This document shows positions 1 through 14,833 of a stretch of DNA of 60,000 bases, piece by piece. This stretch comes from Strigamia acuminata (taxonomy: Eukaryota; Arthropoda; Chilopoda; Geophilomorpha; Linotaeniidae), in the NCBI GenBank assembly GCA_949358305.1, contig OX442315.1:25820427-25880426 (forward strand). The letters are read 5' to 3'. The first letter of the stretch is position 1, and each line of letters begins with the position of its first letter. The notes under the pieces were generated by a model that worked only from the letters and a program-made list of their open reading frames with translations, was not told the origin of the DNA and did no database searches. The position numbers were made by a program, and so were the translations under genes.

Positions 1-570
1 TTCTCCGTGATTGAATCAGATTAAATATATCCACAACTTCCAATTAGTAGAGGACAAGGGCAAATTATTGGCAAATTTTTGTTGATCTAGTAAAAGATCT
101 CCAAATAGAAACCATCAACCGTAAAAACCCGACCTACCAGTGCCTGTGATGGGCAAGTGATGAGGTCGTAATCTCATGGGTACTGAAAGAGGATTGAAAA
201 AACCTACAAAAGCGAAGACAGAATGATACAAATTTGTCTTAATGTTTTACTTTAAAATAGAAGTTTAGATTTCTTGTTTGTTGCGCTGAGGAAAATAAAA
301 GTTTAACATAAAAGTGATACACATTCGCACTGCCTGCAAAAGTGTTTTCAATATTTAAATAAAAACTCTTTCCAGGTTTTCCCCAGTTGACCTTCGCGCT
401 GCCAATATCCAACATGCAAAAAAACTTATTTCATTTTTTTTTTCCAAAAAAAGAAAAAAAAGAAAAATAGTTTTAAATCTTGAAGCAATTTAAATTCACG
501 CCAACTCAGCTCGGTGCAATCGAATCAAATTATTGATCAAGCCGAATGGTTTTGCATTTTATCGTCTGGA

Positions 571-2113
571 TTAAGCATCAATTTTCAGCTTCATATCTAA
601 TGTATTAAAACAATCTTCATCTCCACCTGAGACAACACATTTGATTAACGTTTAAACGTCGGAAAAAAATTAATCTTATTATTAATCGACGTCGAAAAAA
701 CATGCGGTAAAATTAACGACATAAGCCTCAAAAAAAAATATTTAAAGTGTGACATTCTCGTCCTAAAAAAATTATAATAAATATAGAAATTTTTACCTAT
801 ACAACTGCTAGGATCCAAAGAAAAAACGTCATCATCTTCATGCCCTGGTTGAGCAGCAAACATGATGGCATCTTCATCCTCGGGATAAGCAGTTATTGTG
901 TATGTAGGGATAGCTGCAAATGACAGATTCAATCAATATGAAATAAATTTAAAAAAATAAAATCAAAATATCTTAAAAAAATAAAATCAAAAATCCCAGT
1001 TGATTGAGTCAAACTTGCGGTTGAATGAAAGCTTTCACTCCACTTTTACAGTATTGAACCAAAGGTATACAAAGAATTTTCCAATTTCCATCCATATTCG
1101 CTCTCAATAAAATAACAAATCTCTTATCTCTAGTTGTCATGGCAATAGCTTAACCCTGAATATCCCTACAGCAGCCGCAAAGCATGTCACTTTTATCAAC
1201 CTATGTGAAAAGAACTTCACTGTTATAAATTCTCTGTTCCATTCAGTCTAGTGCACTGCATGCAAAGTCAATACTAAATAAAGAAAATCGCGTTCCTAAC
1301 TTGCACTGCTCCACCCATTCCTAGACAAAACCATCTCGACTAATTCAAAAGAAGATGTCAGTCGTGGAGTTACTTATTTTTCGCCGCTTTCAAATTATTT
1401 ATGAATAATAGAATCTTACATGCAGCTCCATTGAGAACGGGTGTTTTGCCTCCACTTCCGGTAGCGCCATTTTTCTTCCTTTCCTTCATCTTCCTGTGTT
1501 TACTTTGTTCGGATAATACGTGTCTAATTTGCATCCGCATCTTGTGATGAAATTGCGGATTTACTTCTGGTTCGTGAATTTGAGATCGACTGTATTTTCG
1601 AGACTGTAACCAATATAATAATAGAAAGGAGATTTATATATGTAGTTCAATATACAGTTCGGGTATTGAACCCTCATTTTATTTTCTTCGATTAATTATT
1701 CATTTTTTTTTTATTATTTCAATTTTAATGCGATGAAGTACGAAATTTATCACAACGGCGCTATAATTTGCTAATTTGATACTATTTTCACGTTAATTAA
1801 CTACTTTTACACATTAAAAAAAATAATTTCTTTTTAAAAAAACGTGCATGCTGATTAAAAAAGGTAATTAAAAATGTTCGGGTTTGTATTTCAATTATTT
1901 ACCCTTCTCGGTGGTTTGAACATCGCGTCTGATAATATATGATGCAGATTTGCTTCATTGATATCACGACCGGCGGGTAAGTAGTTCAACTCCTTCAGGT
2001 CCCGATCCCAAGTAGCTCCAGATAACTCTGGAGAAAATGAACCTTGACTGAAAAATAGAAAATAAAATAAAAGTTTTTAATGAGATTTTTTTATAAAAAA
2101 ATATTCGAAAATG

Positions 2114-2145
<32 letters not shown>

Positions 2146-5100
2146 TAGAAACGCATTTGAACAGTTGAAAAGAAAAATGTTTGATAGAGATTCCAATACT
2201 TTTGAGAGTTTACACTCAACGTCAATCGTCTCCTAACTCATTAACTCCTCAACGTAAGAAAAAATTTGTCAATTATAAAGTTGCAAGTAAAGCATGGTCA
2301 TTAAAGCTTTTTCCGAAGATTGGAAAGTGCAGAAATAAAAAAAATAACAACTAGAGCACTAACTGATGACCAACCAATAAAATAACAAATCATTCTAAGT
2401 GGTGTTAGCTAGCAAATAAACTGATTTAAATCAAATAATCAGACTCAATGACTTTTCGAATGCATTTAGTGGTGATACATCACGGCCCTGCACTTACAGA
2501 ACGTCTCATGCCCCTGCAATTTCCTAATTAAACCTTTTTTCTATCTTTATATCATTAACAAGTTAGAGAACGATTGACGCTGAACTTGAGATCAAAAAGC
2601 TATTTTTAGCACTAATACCATTAGGATCACTTGCTCATTCAACTATCCAAATGGATATTTGATTCATTGGCTCATTTCCTAGTATTTTGTCTGAAAACCC
2701 TTCAAAGTTAACACCCTGACGTGCCAGAATAAAATTATAATACTTTGTAGCTGGCGCTCAAATTTATTCAATCTCCATTTAAAATCTTTTCGTCACCTAT
2801 CCCACAGTAACAGCCAAAGAATTTTCTCTTCATAAATGTTTACACAATTTTGAAGATTTGCATTAATATACAAAATCTTCCGAGTAAAATACTTTTGAGA
2901 GTATTAATTAAGAAGCTAACCACTTCAGTAATCAAAAAGCAATCTGCAGAAAGATCTATTGTCATATGATCATGCATGAAAGGTCGATTAAAGAAAGATA
3001 AAAATATATTAAAGTTTTAATGTAAAAATCAATGCTGAAAAAATTAACGCGGTACATTTCTGCAAGAAGATGAATATTTATTCAGTACACTTCTGCAAGT
3101 ACCGACAAGATTCATCTAGATGAATATTTATTTATACACCTAAACAAAAAAAAATTGCCAACCTTTAAAACCAATTAAAAATTTCTTGCATCTCTTTCTA
3201 TTCCCACATAAGAAACAAAAACCAGAGAGAAAAAACGGAGAGGAAATGAAATGTATGTGCATACATCCTCCCTATTATCAATTTTCTTCCAGGCATGGAT
3301 TATCCAATGCAGAATTTAAGTTCATTAAATCAAAACAGGAACTGTGACTAAATTAAGACTTCATTTTTAAGAGAAAATAAACACATTTCTACAATTTAAC
3401 ATGACAACCAAAGCAAGTAATTGGTTTAGTTTACCTGTATTCCATAGGCACAGTTAAAAATTTAGAAGTAGATTTATCGTCGTAGTCCCTTAGCAGAAGA
3501 AATGGCAGAAAGGAAATGAGAGATATAAAAGAAATAATTATAATCACTTTATATCGAATTTTTACTGCAGTTATTTGAATCAAGCAATAAAAAAGAAAGA
3601 TAAAACGGAAAGCGAGAAAAATATTAGCTATTATTAATAGAAGGAATAAAATAACAAAAATTATAAAATATAAAAAGCGAATAATTGGCACCACTAAAAG
3701 AATGCAGAGACATCTATTTTGAAAATTCTAAACGACTCGGCACAATTATTTATTTCCATTAATTAATTAAAGTAATAAATCTACTAATAAAATCTTGCCA
3801 AATATATATTCCAAACCAAATAATTTACTTTTCATAAATAAATTTACGAGCCAAGCAATTCAACTCGATTTGCAACAGGATGTAATTTCGAGAGGAATTT
3901 CAGTCTTAAACTTTAATAGTTCTTCAAACCGAAAGATATTGTTTGAAAAATACAATTTTAAAGATTCTTACCTTTGCGAGAGATTGGATTGTGTGTAGTT
4001 TGCAAATAAATTTGAAAATGAGAATTCTGTAGTCCCAACGCGAGGCAAAGCGTTGTTACTGGAGTGAACCATGTTCATGGCGTCTTTTATATTCAGCTTG
4101 GAAAATGTTTCCAATATCTTTGGATCGTTAGTCTTATGATCCCGGACGAACCAGCGTCGGATAAAATTGTTGTCATAATACTTAAACCTAGAAAATAAAA
4201 AAAATTAAAAATTAAAATTAAATTAGATGTTAGAAAAATCAAGTTTATTCTAATATAAATTAAAGCCACTTGCTTATCTCGTAAGTGGTGGTTGCCATGG
4301 TGACCAACAATATCTTCAATCCCAGCCATCAAATGATCCATAAACTGAAACACATATAGTCAACAGAATTAAAATGATGAGACCGGAAGCACGAGTCCAT
4401 GGATACTCAAAGCACTTAGATAAAATGATGACCATAAAAAACATTAGAGCCAATTAATTTGTACATCCAGTCGTCGTAAAACTCACACTCGACCAAAATA
4501 CTCCGGGATTCGTAAACATCGGTTTAGTTTCACAATTGATAAACAAACATTACAATCAATTAACAGATCCGAGGTTAATTTTAACATTCCTGTGGCAACT
4601 AAAACAGCCCATAGTAGAAATTAAATCAGTCCCCGGAAACAATTAAAGAAAGACGTGCTCGATACTTCGCTTCGGTAAATATTTGTCGAGTAGTTACATA
4701 AATTACAATGTCAGCTTACCCGTTCGTGAATGCGTTCATTCATCGTTACTTTACGTTTCTCGCTCTTCTTCACTCCTAAAATATCTACCAATGGTTTTAT
4801 AGTAATTCCCTAAAAATAAAATTAAAAAAATATAAACTTTTAAAACTTATTTTATGTATTTTAACATTAAAAAAAAAATTATTTCAAGAATTTTTTTGAG
4901 AAAATTAATTAATAAAATAAATTAATCATTATTCAGTTAATCAAATAGGTCGTAAAATTGTCATTTAATAGAGAATGAAAACCTTTCAACATTTTTCTTT
5001 CGTAATATTTTGATAATTACCTGTACAAATACTGTAAAATAAACCACTGCTATTGTGGTTGTTATAAACATATGCCTGTGCGCTGCATTCACATTAATGG

Positions 5101-8100
5101 TTAGAACCAGAGCAAACGCCACTGCCCCGCGTAAACCTCCATAAGCCATAACAAATTCTTCCACTTTATTTAACTTCTGAACCCGAAAATGATTAGCGAA
5201 TGTAGTTAGGATTACAACACCTAGAAAAAGAAAAAAATTCAATTTAGTTTCAATTCAAAACGTGGCGCCATCTTTTGACCAATTATGTCTTAACTTCATC
5301 ATTTTTATTACATCATATTATTTTTCCCAAAATGACTCGAGTCAGGGCAAATAAATGCACGCAATTATAATTGAAGGAAAAATTGGCATCACAAAAAAAT
5401 CATAATAACCCAATTGAGAAATTGTATAAATATAATAAATATCCGTGAGGAAATGTCACTCAAAGAAGATTGCTCATGATCTCGAGTCATCTTGGTGATG
5501 TGTTATCGCTTGGCACTAGCTGCCATCTAACGGCAAATTTACTCACCAATGGCTCTGTATACTGTACAAAAGAGAATGGTGAAGATGACGAACCACGTGT
5601 TCCAATCGTGGTCATCCGTAACCGTCGACACCCCAAGAAACATAAATATTATAGTTTCGGAGGAGCTGGCAATCATCTTCATCGTATACTTGACAGTTGT
5701 GTGTGATTTGTGAGATATATTTGCCTCCACGTAATTTTTCATGGAAATTCCACAAAATGTTATTCTGAAAATGAATCAAATATTTCAGCCCAAACGAATG
5801 TCCACTCAGTAATAGTAGGAAGTAATATTTTTTAACGTAAATGGTAGAGTAAAATATGAATTCCATATCTCATGGAACTATACGATTCGTATATGGTTTT
5901 TATCTGTACACAGCCTATAATTACATAAAGGATTTCCTGTTGATGAATATATTTTTTTTTTCTTTTCATCTTTGAAAAAATTATTAACAAAAATATCTCA
6001 TTTGAATATTTGGGTGCTCCATAACCTTGGCAAGTTCCCCTCTCTAACCCGTTAGTTCAATAAATGAACTGAACTGAAAGAACTTTGGGTGAGAAATTGA
6101 CAAAAATGCAAAGTTTGAAGCTGAACTCTCAACAAAAACATGAAAAATTAAGGCTTCAATCAATATTCTGAAGAAATCTAAGATTTCTTTGGGCGAAATC
6201 CTAGAAATGTTTTCCATGAAAAAAAATAAACTCACGCTAAAATCCCGGACAATTTAAACATTTCAGCATTTAAATACGACATGTACGACATGACAAACAC
6301 GAGTATCGGCTCAATCACTCGTACATGATTAGTGAAACGAGTAACGAAGGCGGTCATATAGCCCCACACAACTCCTATAGCAGTTCCTCCAAGAGCAACG
6401 ACGAAGAAAGAAGCGAAACCCGAGAGATAGTCAGTGTACTTTATACCGTTAACTTCAACCATCTCGGTATATGCTTGAAACATGTGATATAACACCTATT
6501 AAAGAGAAGAAATAAACGCGTTAAATTACATTTAACATGAAACTAAGTACCGTAATCAATCAAACTTACCACAGTGACAGCATCGTTCAGAAGCGATTCA
6601 CCGAATACGACTATGTACAAAACCTCGTTCACTTGTATTTCCTCAAAGACAGCAAGTACAGCCACAGGATCAACTGCAGAGATCAAGGCACTAAACAGGA
6701 AGGCATCGAGGATTTTTAATTCCACGCTGTACAGTCCAGTCAATCCTACTGCGTATAGAGACAGGCCGATGGTGACTGTGTTCCAAATAGTTCCGATTAC
6801 TGCAAACAATAGAATGCTGCCCAAGTTGTCGAAAAAGAGCCTGTTGGGCATGAAATAACCGGCATCGAGCACGATTGGAGGCAACATGTACAAGAAGAAG
6901 GTGTCTGGTGTCAACGGGGAGACGGTCGTTAGTTGGGTGTAGAAAAGGAGAAGACCAATCACTACACCCACTACGATTAGCAAGCAACTTTCTGGGAAGA
7001 TTGAAGATAGTTTGTTCGCCATGTGAAAACCTAAGAAAAATTAAATAAATAAATAAATAAAAATAGATAATTTAATTAATTACTGTAAATAAATTAAATA
7101 TTTGAAATAAACGAAATTAATAAATGAAAAGAAATAAATTACTCAAGTTACTTAAATAAATAAAAAAAATTAAAAAAAATATTAAATTCGGTCGCTTTAA
7201 GACATGTCAGAGGTCTGATCGATGTTAGAAATGAAAATCGATTGGAATAAATAATAAAATCGAAACCCATTTAATTTTGTACAGACATAATAGAAAAGTA
7301 AATCAGATATGAGTAGCTGAAAAACTGCTCATTTGTTTAATCATTTTTGTAGTTATGGCAACACGACTCCAGCTACGTCGAGTGATTGACGAGTAATAAT
7401 TGACATTGTACACATAACTAGTCAACCCGAACCGAAACCAACAATGGTATAATTTAAAATTTCACTTTATTTGAATGAAAAAAGAAAACATTAGCGCACA
7501 AATAATTGGCACGTTTAGTTCCACTTTTGTTTTGACATGTTGCCTTGAATCAAATATGCATTAATCACTATTTTAAAAAAAACAATTGCTCGATCAATTT
7601 AAGGCAAATTGATTAACAATATTTCTATACGAGTAATTAAATATTTTTAGTTGTTGTCACATATGATAGCATTAATTAATAATGTTTCTTGTCATGCAGC
7701 ACAACTTCATCGATCTGATCCAAAAATTCTCAAGTTTGTTCAGAGAACTCACGTATCAATATCATTCTTCGTTTATTTGTTTTGTTTCGTCTTTCAAATT
7801 CCCTTTTAGCACTGAGTGCTTTTAACTTGCCATGTTAGCCATCAATTACGTGTACAATCAAAGAAATTTCTTATTTTTAATACAAATATCGATTTTAATT
7901 CTGCGCTTCTGCGCCATTTCATCAAACCACTAGCGACAAAATTTTGCAACAATGGTTTGCATTGTAAACTGATTTATGTTATTAATTAAAGACTGTGACA
8001 AGAGGACACGACATCCTCTTGTAAAAACAAACAAAACACTTGACTCACAACTGCATTTTTATGGTTTATTTTTTTTTGCAATTTTATCCGGTAAGTCGCA

Positions 8101-11100
8101 TATTGTAAAGTGCGGAAATGAGTAAATATATTCTCTTTCACGTTGAATTAGCGCAATGTTGCATCAAAAGAATATAACACAGAATCGGGCCTTTTTATTA
8201 AAAAAAAATTATAAGTAAAAATAAAAAAATATATCATGGCTCGTTAAAACTTTATAATCTAAAGGAAAGTCATGGTTTCTTGTAATCGTAAATAAGTTGA
8301 CGACACAAATAACTACTGTAACAAATGTTGTGTAATATTTAATCATTAAAAACCATGACGGATTAATCCCAGGCGGATATTCAATAAATATACGCTTATT
8401 GTAACAATTTTTATTACACATTTCTCAACATCAAAATTTATTTTTCCAGTACGATATTTTATGAAATTTGCAGGAAAGTTCAATTCCTTCCTCATTATTT
8501 TATAGTATTCTTTTTATGTTTATATTTTTATTGCCATTTTATTAATTTTTTTTATATAAATTTAAAAAAAAAAATTTCAGAATTTCAAAATCAGAAAAAT
8601 TTAAAAAAATAAAAATAAAACCTTAAACTTGATCTTAATTCAGGAGCGCTTTTAATTCCCTTTTGTTTTGGAATTCAGCCAAATAAAAAGCGCATCTGTT
8701 ATGTTTCCACATTATAAACAGGATGAGAGTAACTTCTTATAACTAAAAAGTGTGCTAAGTATCTTCTAATATGCTTTAATTGCATCAACTAAAACTAATA
8801 TCTAGAAAACCGATGGAACTAATACAAACATTACCAAATACCGATCAATTAATCATTATGCAAAAATAAAAAAAATAAAAAACAAGCCATTAATAAATCA
8901 TAGAAAGCTACACATTGAACTTGACCCACTTTTTCACTGCCCCACACATCATTCTCAATACATCAATACACATTCAGAGATCATACCAAGATAACTGAAT
9001 ACGCCAAAATATGCATAAATTCATAACTTCATAAGCATATCTTATTTTAATTTTTTTTTTAAATTCCAAAATTATTTCCCAGCGTTACATAACTTCAAAT
9101 TGAAGTGGGAAATAACGACTTCAGCTTAAATTGAAATGTCCAGTAATTCATCATTACTCAATGATTAGAATTTGTAGGTTATAGCCATTACAAATTATAA
9201 TTCAGACCATTTTTTATATCTATTGGGTCATTGGGCTTTAAAAAAAATTGGGTTACACAAAGACGTTCAAACATTTCTATAATACATCAAAATAAATTTA
9301 AAATTTTATTAAAATCACGGTTTACTCATTGATTTTAATCAGAAACAACAATAAATTTTCAGAGGTGACTTAATCAAAACAAAGATCTTCCAAACTACAC
9401 CCACATTTAATGTACTTGTATGTACTTAAAAGTCAATTTAAAAAAACAAAATGCTTTGTTCTTATGAAATGAATTTGTATATGTGGCTTGTTAGAGTCAC
9501 CGTGACAAATAAGTGCGGAAGAAAACAAGATTTAAGTGAAATGGTCGCTTTAGGTTAACCTAAATAAACACATTTATTTTTTAAAATTCTGCCACAGAGA
9601 ATTACACAAACCGTAGTGTAACCAATTAAAAATTTAATGCAGCCAAGTGCTTTCACTCCAAAGTTCAAACAGCTGTGTTTGAAATCAAACATTATTATAC
9701 AACATTATTTCCATTCCTTTTCTTTTATAGCTTTCTTTCTTTCTTTTCTTCTATTACATTAGCTCATGTTTAATCATCCAACATATCCCACCCTTAGATT
9801 ATACATAGACACACCTTAGCAGCAAGAAAAATAAACCAAAATAGACCGTGAGCTTTATGATGGGGCCCCAAAAATAAAACTATAAAAATAAATAATAAGT
9901 AAATATTTTTAAAAAAAAAATAATAATAATAATAAAATAAAAAATAAAATCAGCTTGAAGGAAATTTTTATTGTTTGGGTAGTTTTGAAATTTGACACTG
10001 ATTCCAAATTCGCAGACAAAATGGCGGAAATCAATATTTCAATACTTTGGTAAAATTCACAATTTGCAAATATCCGTCCTGGAAATGTCATAGTTTTAAA
10101 CAAATATAGTTTTTGTTTGTCTTTTCAATTACAAAAATTATTTTTTTTTGAAACTGACCCCAAAAACACCACGAAATATTTGTTTTCCGTTTGTTTATAT
10201 AATAAAAATAATTTCTGCACTTGTTTATTCAAGAATTACGAAATAATCCCTAATCAGACCGATTAAAATTGCAGATGACGCCATTCTAGATGTCCAAGTG
10301 TGAAATTACGATAGCACTCCGCCCAAACTACTGAAAAAACACCTTAATCCGATTATTCTAACTTGTTATTGAAATAATTAATTTCATTTTCAATATTTTT
10401 TTACTTCACCATTCAATTCGCTTGATTTTTTTTGCCAAACTTAAATTTCCCATCTGTATTTAAACCGGTCCAAACCTGTTGCAATCTTCTATATAATTTT
10501 TATTTAATAATGTTAGAAAAATATTTTTTTTTTAAAATCCCAGACACCTGAGGTGAACCAGAATAGATACTAACTAGTTGCAACAGGTTAGCGAAGTCGT
10601 GAATTAAAAATATTCCAAATAAAACCAAAAACAAAAAATATATTTAACCCGATGAAAACAAGTTCCATCTACACTGTTGAACCCATAAGCTCTCACTCAT
10701 AAAACTTATGTCGGTTGCTTAGTAACAACATTCCTTTAGACACAGCCACAATGATTGTCATCACATTCATACCTGTTAATGAGGATCAAAAATCTTTCAA
10801 GTCGTACTTTTGACCCGAGGTGGTCAACTTTGTCATGTGTTAACCTGTATTTGTGAGACACAAGCGTCATAGCATGTGCACCACAACAATTTTCAGATAA
10901 ACACAAAGCTGTGGCTTTTTTAAACACAGTAATAATAATAAAAATAAAGTATAAAAACTAGTTATTTGGGTTAAAAAACATACTAAAATAGCTTTCAGTA
11001 ATTCAAACCAGAAATAAAAATAAAAATAGAAAACTTAAGCAACTTTTTCCTTACAAGTTTTCACTCTTTTCTTTTCTTTCATATATATTTTTTTTTTTTA

Positions 11101-11975
11101 CTTAACATTTCACAGGTCAATAACTTTGCAATTCGAATGATTTGATTTGGGATTTACTACTCTTGAATAAAAGATAATGAAAATAACCCCGAATTATTTT
11201 ACTATAGAATAAAAAGAAAAGAAAGACCCCTCTTTCTTTATCTCCCATCTGAAAATTTAAAAAAAGAACAAAACGGAATATTCAAAGACTAAAGTAAAGC
11301 AACATAAATAACCACACAATGACGTCTGTCGGTAAAAACATGCGGCACTCTCATGTCAAGCGTGTAAACATGAAACGGTATAAACGAGTTGCCGTCTTTA
11401 ATATTTGTTCGTTATTTTGTTTACGGATGAAGAGAGATTCCGCCAATGCCCATACCGAACAACGAAAGAGTAAACACACAGTTGTAAACAAAGTGCAGAT
11501 TTCTCTTTCTCCAGCTAAATAAATATCGATTTACGATGCTCTGTGAGTAGTTTTACTGCGATTTCGTGTTATAAATAAATATTTTTGGAACAAGTGGTGG
11601 TGTTTCGGGTGAGGTTTTAAGAGTGTTTTACGAGTTGACCGAAATGCATTATAAGAATTTAACGGCACAACATTCGCCCTACTCACCTATCTTGGCCAAG
11701 GTAGCGAGAAAAATCCACAAGGCGATGATGAAGGGTATCTGCACGCGCTTGAAGTCTACCGAGGCCACCGGATAGTAATCCAAAATGTGATGACTGGAAT
11801 CTGCCTCGTGGTCCGGTGGTTCGAACCCATGCTCGTCTGCGCGTCCTGAAGGACGGTGAGTGTTCTCCACTGCGGCAGACGAGGCGGCATTCACCGACGC
11901 CGAAAATGCCGTTACAGCTAGGGCGAACAACAGCCAGCTTGGCCACCGCCAACATTTTTCTTCCGTTCGGAGCAT
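571..11975 (-). CDS. Na+/H+ exchanger, NHE3-type (SLC9A2/3/5-like)
   Basis: Plasma-membrane sodium/proton antiporter, complete, 13 coding exons, 786 aa. Exons 5'->3': 11975-11687, 7030-6570, 6495-6236, 5764-5547, 5220-5021, 4809-4720, 4344-4274, 4187-3972, 3488-3435, 2047-1903, 1603-1420, 913-797, 626-571 (TAA). The first exon carries a signal-peptide-like N-terminus, an acidic/His-rich loop and then the first conserved helix ending LAKIG; exon 2 continues FHMANK and holds the family signature [15 protein letters not shown]. Exon 2 also has [11 protein letters not shown] and [10 protein letters not shown]; exon 5 has [16 protein letters not shown]. After the membrane domain come MNERIHER, a [17 protein letters not shown] segment, and a tail of about 320 residues ending KLKIDA, with basic and acidic stretches suited to regulation. 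Exon 7 ends at a GC donor (see findings) and exon 9 is only 54 nt. No clear poly(A) signal was seen downstream. Assignment to the plasma-membrane NHE clade is firm; the exact paralogue is inferred. Confidence 0.93.
2120..2145. repeat. Poly(A) homopolymer, 26 bp
   Basis: Uninterrupted run of 26 A inside the NHE intron between exons at 3435 and 2047. No target-site duplication or body of a retroposed element is apparent beside it, so it is reported only as a homopolymer. Confidence 0.95.
7031..11686 (-). other. First intron of the NHE gene (4.66 kb)
   Basis: GT donor after LAKI(G) and acceptor TTCTTAG at 7031 join in frame. The intron is AT-rich and low in complexity, with homopolymer and short tandem runs (a CTTT-rich run near 9725-9750, AAT runs near 9920-9945). 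Its short reading frames (for example 8209-8421, 10736-10927, 11319-11522) lack family resemblance. I see no RNA gene or transposon in it. Confidence 0.8.
7041..7062. repeat. (AAAT)n microsatellite
   Basis: About five perfect AAAT units just upstream (on the minus strand) of the acceptor of NHE exon 2. A similar (AAAT)n tract of 20 bp is at 40131-40150 in a receptor intron. Confidence 0.85.
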
Positions 11976-13084
11976 GGGCTCACAAAGCCCCCGTCGGATT
12001 ATAAAAACCGGTGTATAAGCAGCGGCCGATCATTGCCACAATAATAACGCGGCAAACAGCAGCTGATTAGTGTCGACCCCATGATGCGGAATAGAGAGAT
12101 GCCAAGAATGACGCGGAAGGTGGTTGGTCATGCTTTATGTGACGTCAGTATTTGTGAAAGAGTACTCTGGTGCGGATATTTGACCTTAGTTTTTTAAATA
12201 TTGTTTTATAATTACTGTAGTTAATATACCAAAATTTGGTCTTGTTTTTCTTTCAAATGTTTTTTATTTTAAAAATAATTTTTTATCTGTGAGTTAATTG
12301 CATGTATGATGCTCTTTGTTTCGAATATGATAAAAAAAAATGATATACACGTAATTTTGTTGTTGGTGCTAAAAATAATATTGTTGCAGTTTGAGAATCG
12401 AGATATAGTAAATTGGTGCTGCATCAACAAGATCTATGATATTTAAAAATTAAACAATAACAAAAGACTATTTTATGAAAAATTGAAGCTTAATATTTCC
12501 AATTCCGTCGTTTGTTTGGTTAATACTTTCCTTTTTTTAATTCGGAGCATCTGATCTATCGGCTCGCAGCATCATTTCTTTGAACAAAGCGACCTCTGGA
12601 GACTTTAAATCAAACTACTTTCATAAGTGCTACGTGAGTTTACTGATGTAATCGCGTAAAAAAAGTTAGAGTCAATAAACCCTTTATGAACTTTTACGAT
12701 AATTAAAAAAATAATAGACAAATAGCCATCAGTCAAAACAACTTATTTTTATTATAATTATTCAAACAAATTAAGATATACCACTATAGACTTGAAATTT
12801 CAAAAAAAAATACCGATAATTTAGGCAAGAAATATAATAAATTATTCTCGAAATTATGTACCAATATGCACATCCGAGCACCTTTAATAAGAATAAAGAC
12901 CTTTTTCTAATTTGTTCACTCGTTTATTCTTCATACGGAAAGTTTAATGGTTTTAAAGCACAATTTTATTTACATAGCAGCCGAAATTACATAAAGCCAT
13001 GTTTTACGACACAGCACTCAGCAGAGTATGAGATTTAAGACACAGGAACTTGGCCTCCTCAAATGCCAATTTGTTAGCACTAAT

Positions 13085-13460
13085 AATCAGGGCCGGATTT
13101 ATGCCCAATTTCCCGAATTCTAATCCGGCTTTAAGTCTTCGGCAAAATGGGACATTACCAAAGTAGCTACAGCAAAAGGCCCCAGGATTATGCGGCCCCC
13201 GAAAGTTCTACGCACTTTGTGACAGGAAAAACAGACATGAAGTTATACAGTATAATGTAACAATACTAAATCCTTTGTGCGAGTTAATCTAAGAAAAATA
13301 AAATTGAAATAACTGTGTGATCGCTGGAAATAATAATATTACTACTGTATAGGGCCTACTGTTTTGAGAATTTCAGATGAGGGTGCCCAAAAACCTAGAA
13401 TTGGCCTTACGTTTAAGGCTCCACAAAACTTTAATACATGGTCCTGCTTATAGTTAGCAG
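13085..13460. mobile_element. Possible degraded transposon fragment
   Basis: A GC-richer patch in AT-rich spacer, with several GGGCC/GGCCCC blocks (near 13090, 13180-13200, 13350 and 13410) of the kind often seen near ends and coding remnants of old DNA transposons such as hAT elements. No transposase frame, terminal repeats or target duplication could be delimited. This is a composition-based guess only. Confidence 0.2.
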
Positions 13461-14833
13461 TGAAGACTTCTTTCGTGCTTCTCGTTTGTACTGGCAGTGC
13501 ACAGTTTATTAGATTTCAAAAACAAAGTCGGTTGGCTTCCTCGGATTCTTTCAATTCTTTTATTTTGAATTCCAATCTTGTGCTATGCTCTTTACTCTTT
13601 AGTGCTTCCAATATTTTTGCTAGTGCTCAAATTGGTTGTGGGATAAAAGTACTACAGTCCCGGATATATGTTTTTTTGCAAAACTAATTCACAGACTGAA
13701 TATTTTACAGTTGCCAAGCACGAAACTGATCACCATGCCTACTATCAGACTGACGCACGCGATTTAAAGCGGCGTAGTTGCAACAAACTGGGCATGTGGG
13801 CAAGCACATTTTTGAATGTCAACCGATTTGTTCATTTTAAGTTTATTTACTTCTGAGCCTGGCAGTTTTTACTGTATTTACTTATCCCTTTCTGATCGTC
13901 TGTTTACTTTTATCACTTTATTTTAACACAATAAAAGCAGACTGGTTTTTATTCATGCTTTTGTCAAGAGAATATATTCTTGCTTTTATAAAAGCAAACA
14001 TAGAACCCACTCAAGCCGTAAATATTACTTCTGGTGATTGTGTTGTATGCCATTCGTGGTTTATCTTCCAAAACTAATGGGGACCAAAAAAAAAATCAAA
14101 TTGAATGGAAGTGATTTTCTATTAAACCTTTAAACAGATTTAGGAAAAGACTCGTTACCTGGTGGCTTGACATTGCAATATACTAACACAATGAGTGTTC
14201 ATAGAGGAAGCAATATAGAAACCTCGATGAATGATTTACCGTGCCCTTCCGTTCATCTTTCAATGTGCAACCAGCCACACGCCCAGCAACAACTAGCTCC
14301 TCCAAGCATTACGGTACACGTCAGTCTTGACCCAAATATTACTCACGAAATACTATACCTGGCACGTGTACATAATTGAACAAATTCTATTTTTCTTTTA
14401 CAATACTGAGAAACGATGCGAAGATTGCAAAAGGAAATGATTTGCAATAACGTCTGTAATTGTAATTTGCACCGGAATAAATCATAAAAAATTTAAACCA
14501 ATGATTTATCAGCAACAAGTAACACCTAATTTTAATTTGTTAGCCAATTACACACGAGTATCGATTGCATCCACGATTAAAAAATAATTACCTACTAATG
14601 ACCCATGTTAAATAAACACTCGTTGTGGACAACATTGGAATCGAAATTTATGCCGTAGAAATTGCTTCTAATGTGTTTTTAGCAGACAATTCATGAAGTT
14701 CAGCTAGAGGTGAGGGGAGTTGACCGCAAAACAGGTCCCAACACAACAGAAGGAAATTAATTATCTGTAATGAAATATGGCTGTCCAATGAAAGGCTTTT
14801 GCACGTTATTGAGATTTTGCAAGCCGTGGACTA

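Noticed and set aside
3431-3694. Minus-strand hydrophobic ORF that looks like membrane helices
   Set aside because: Only its last 54 nt (3488-3435) are an NHE exon in frame with its neighbours; the rest is AT-rich intron sequence read through.
5470-5706. Plus-strand ORF of 78 codons
   Set aside because: Antisense shadow of NHE exon 5764-5547.
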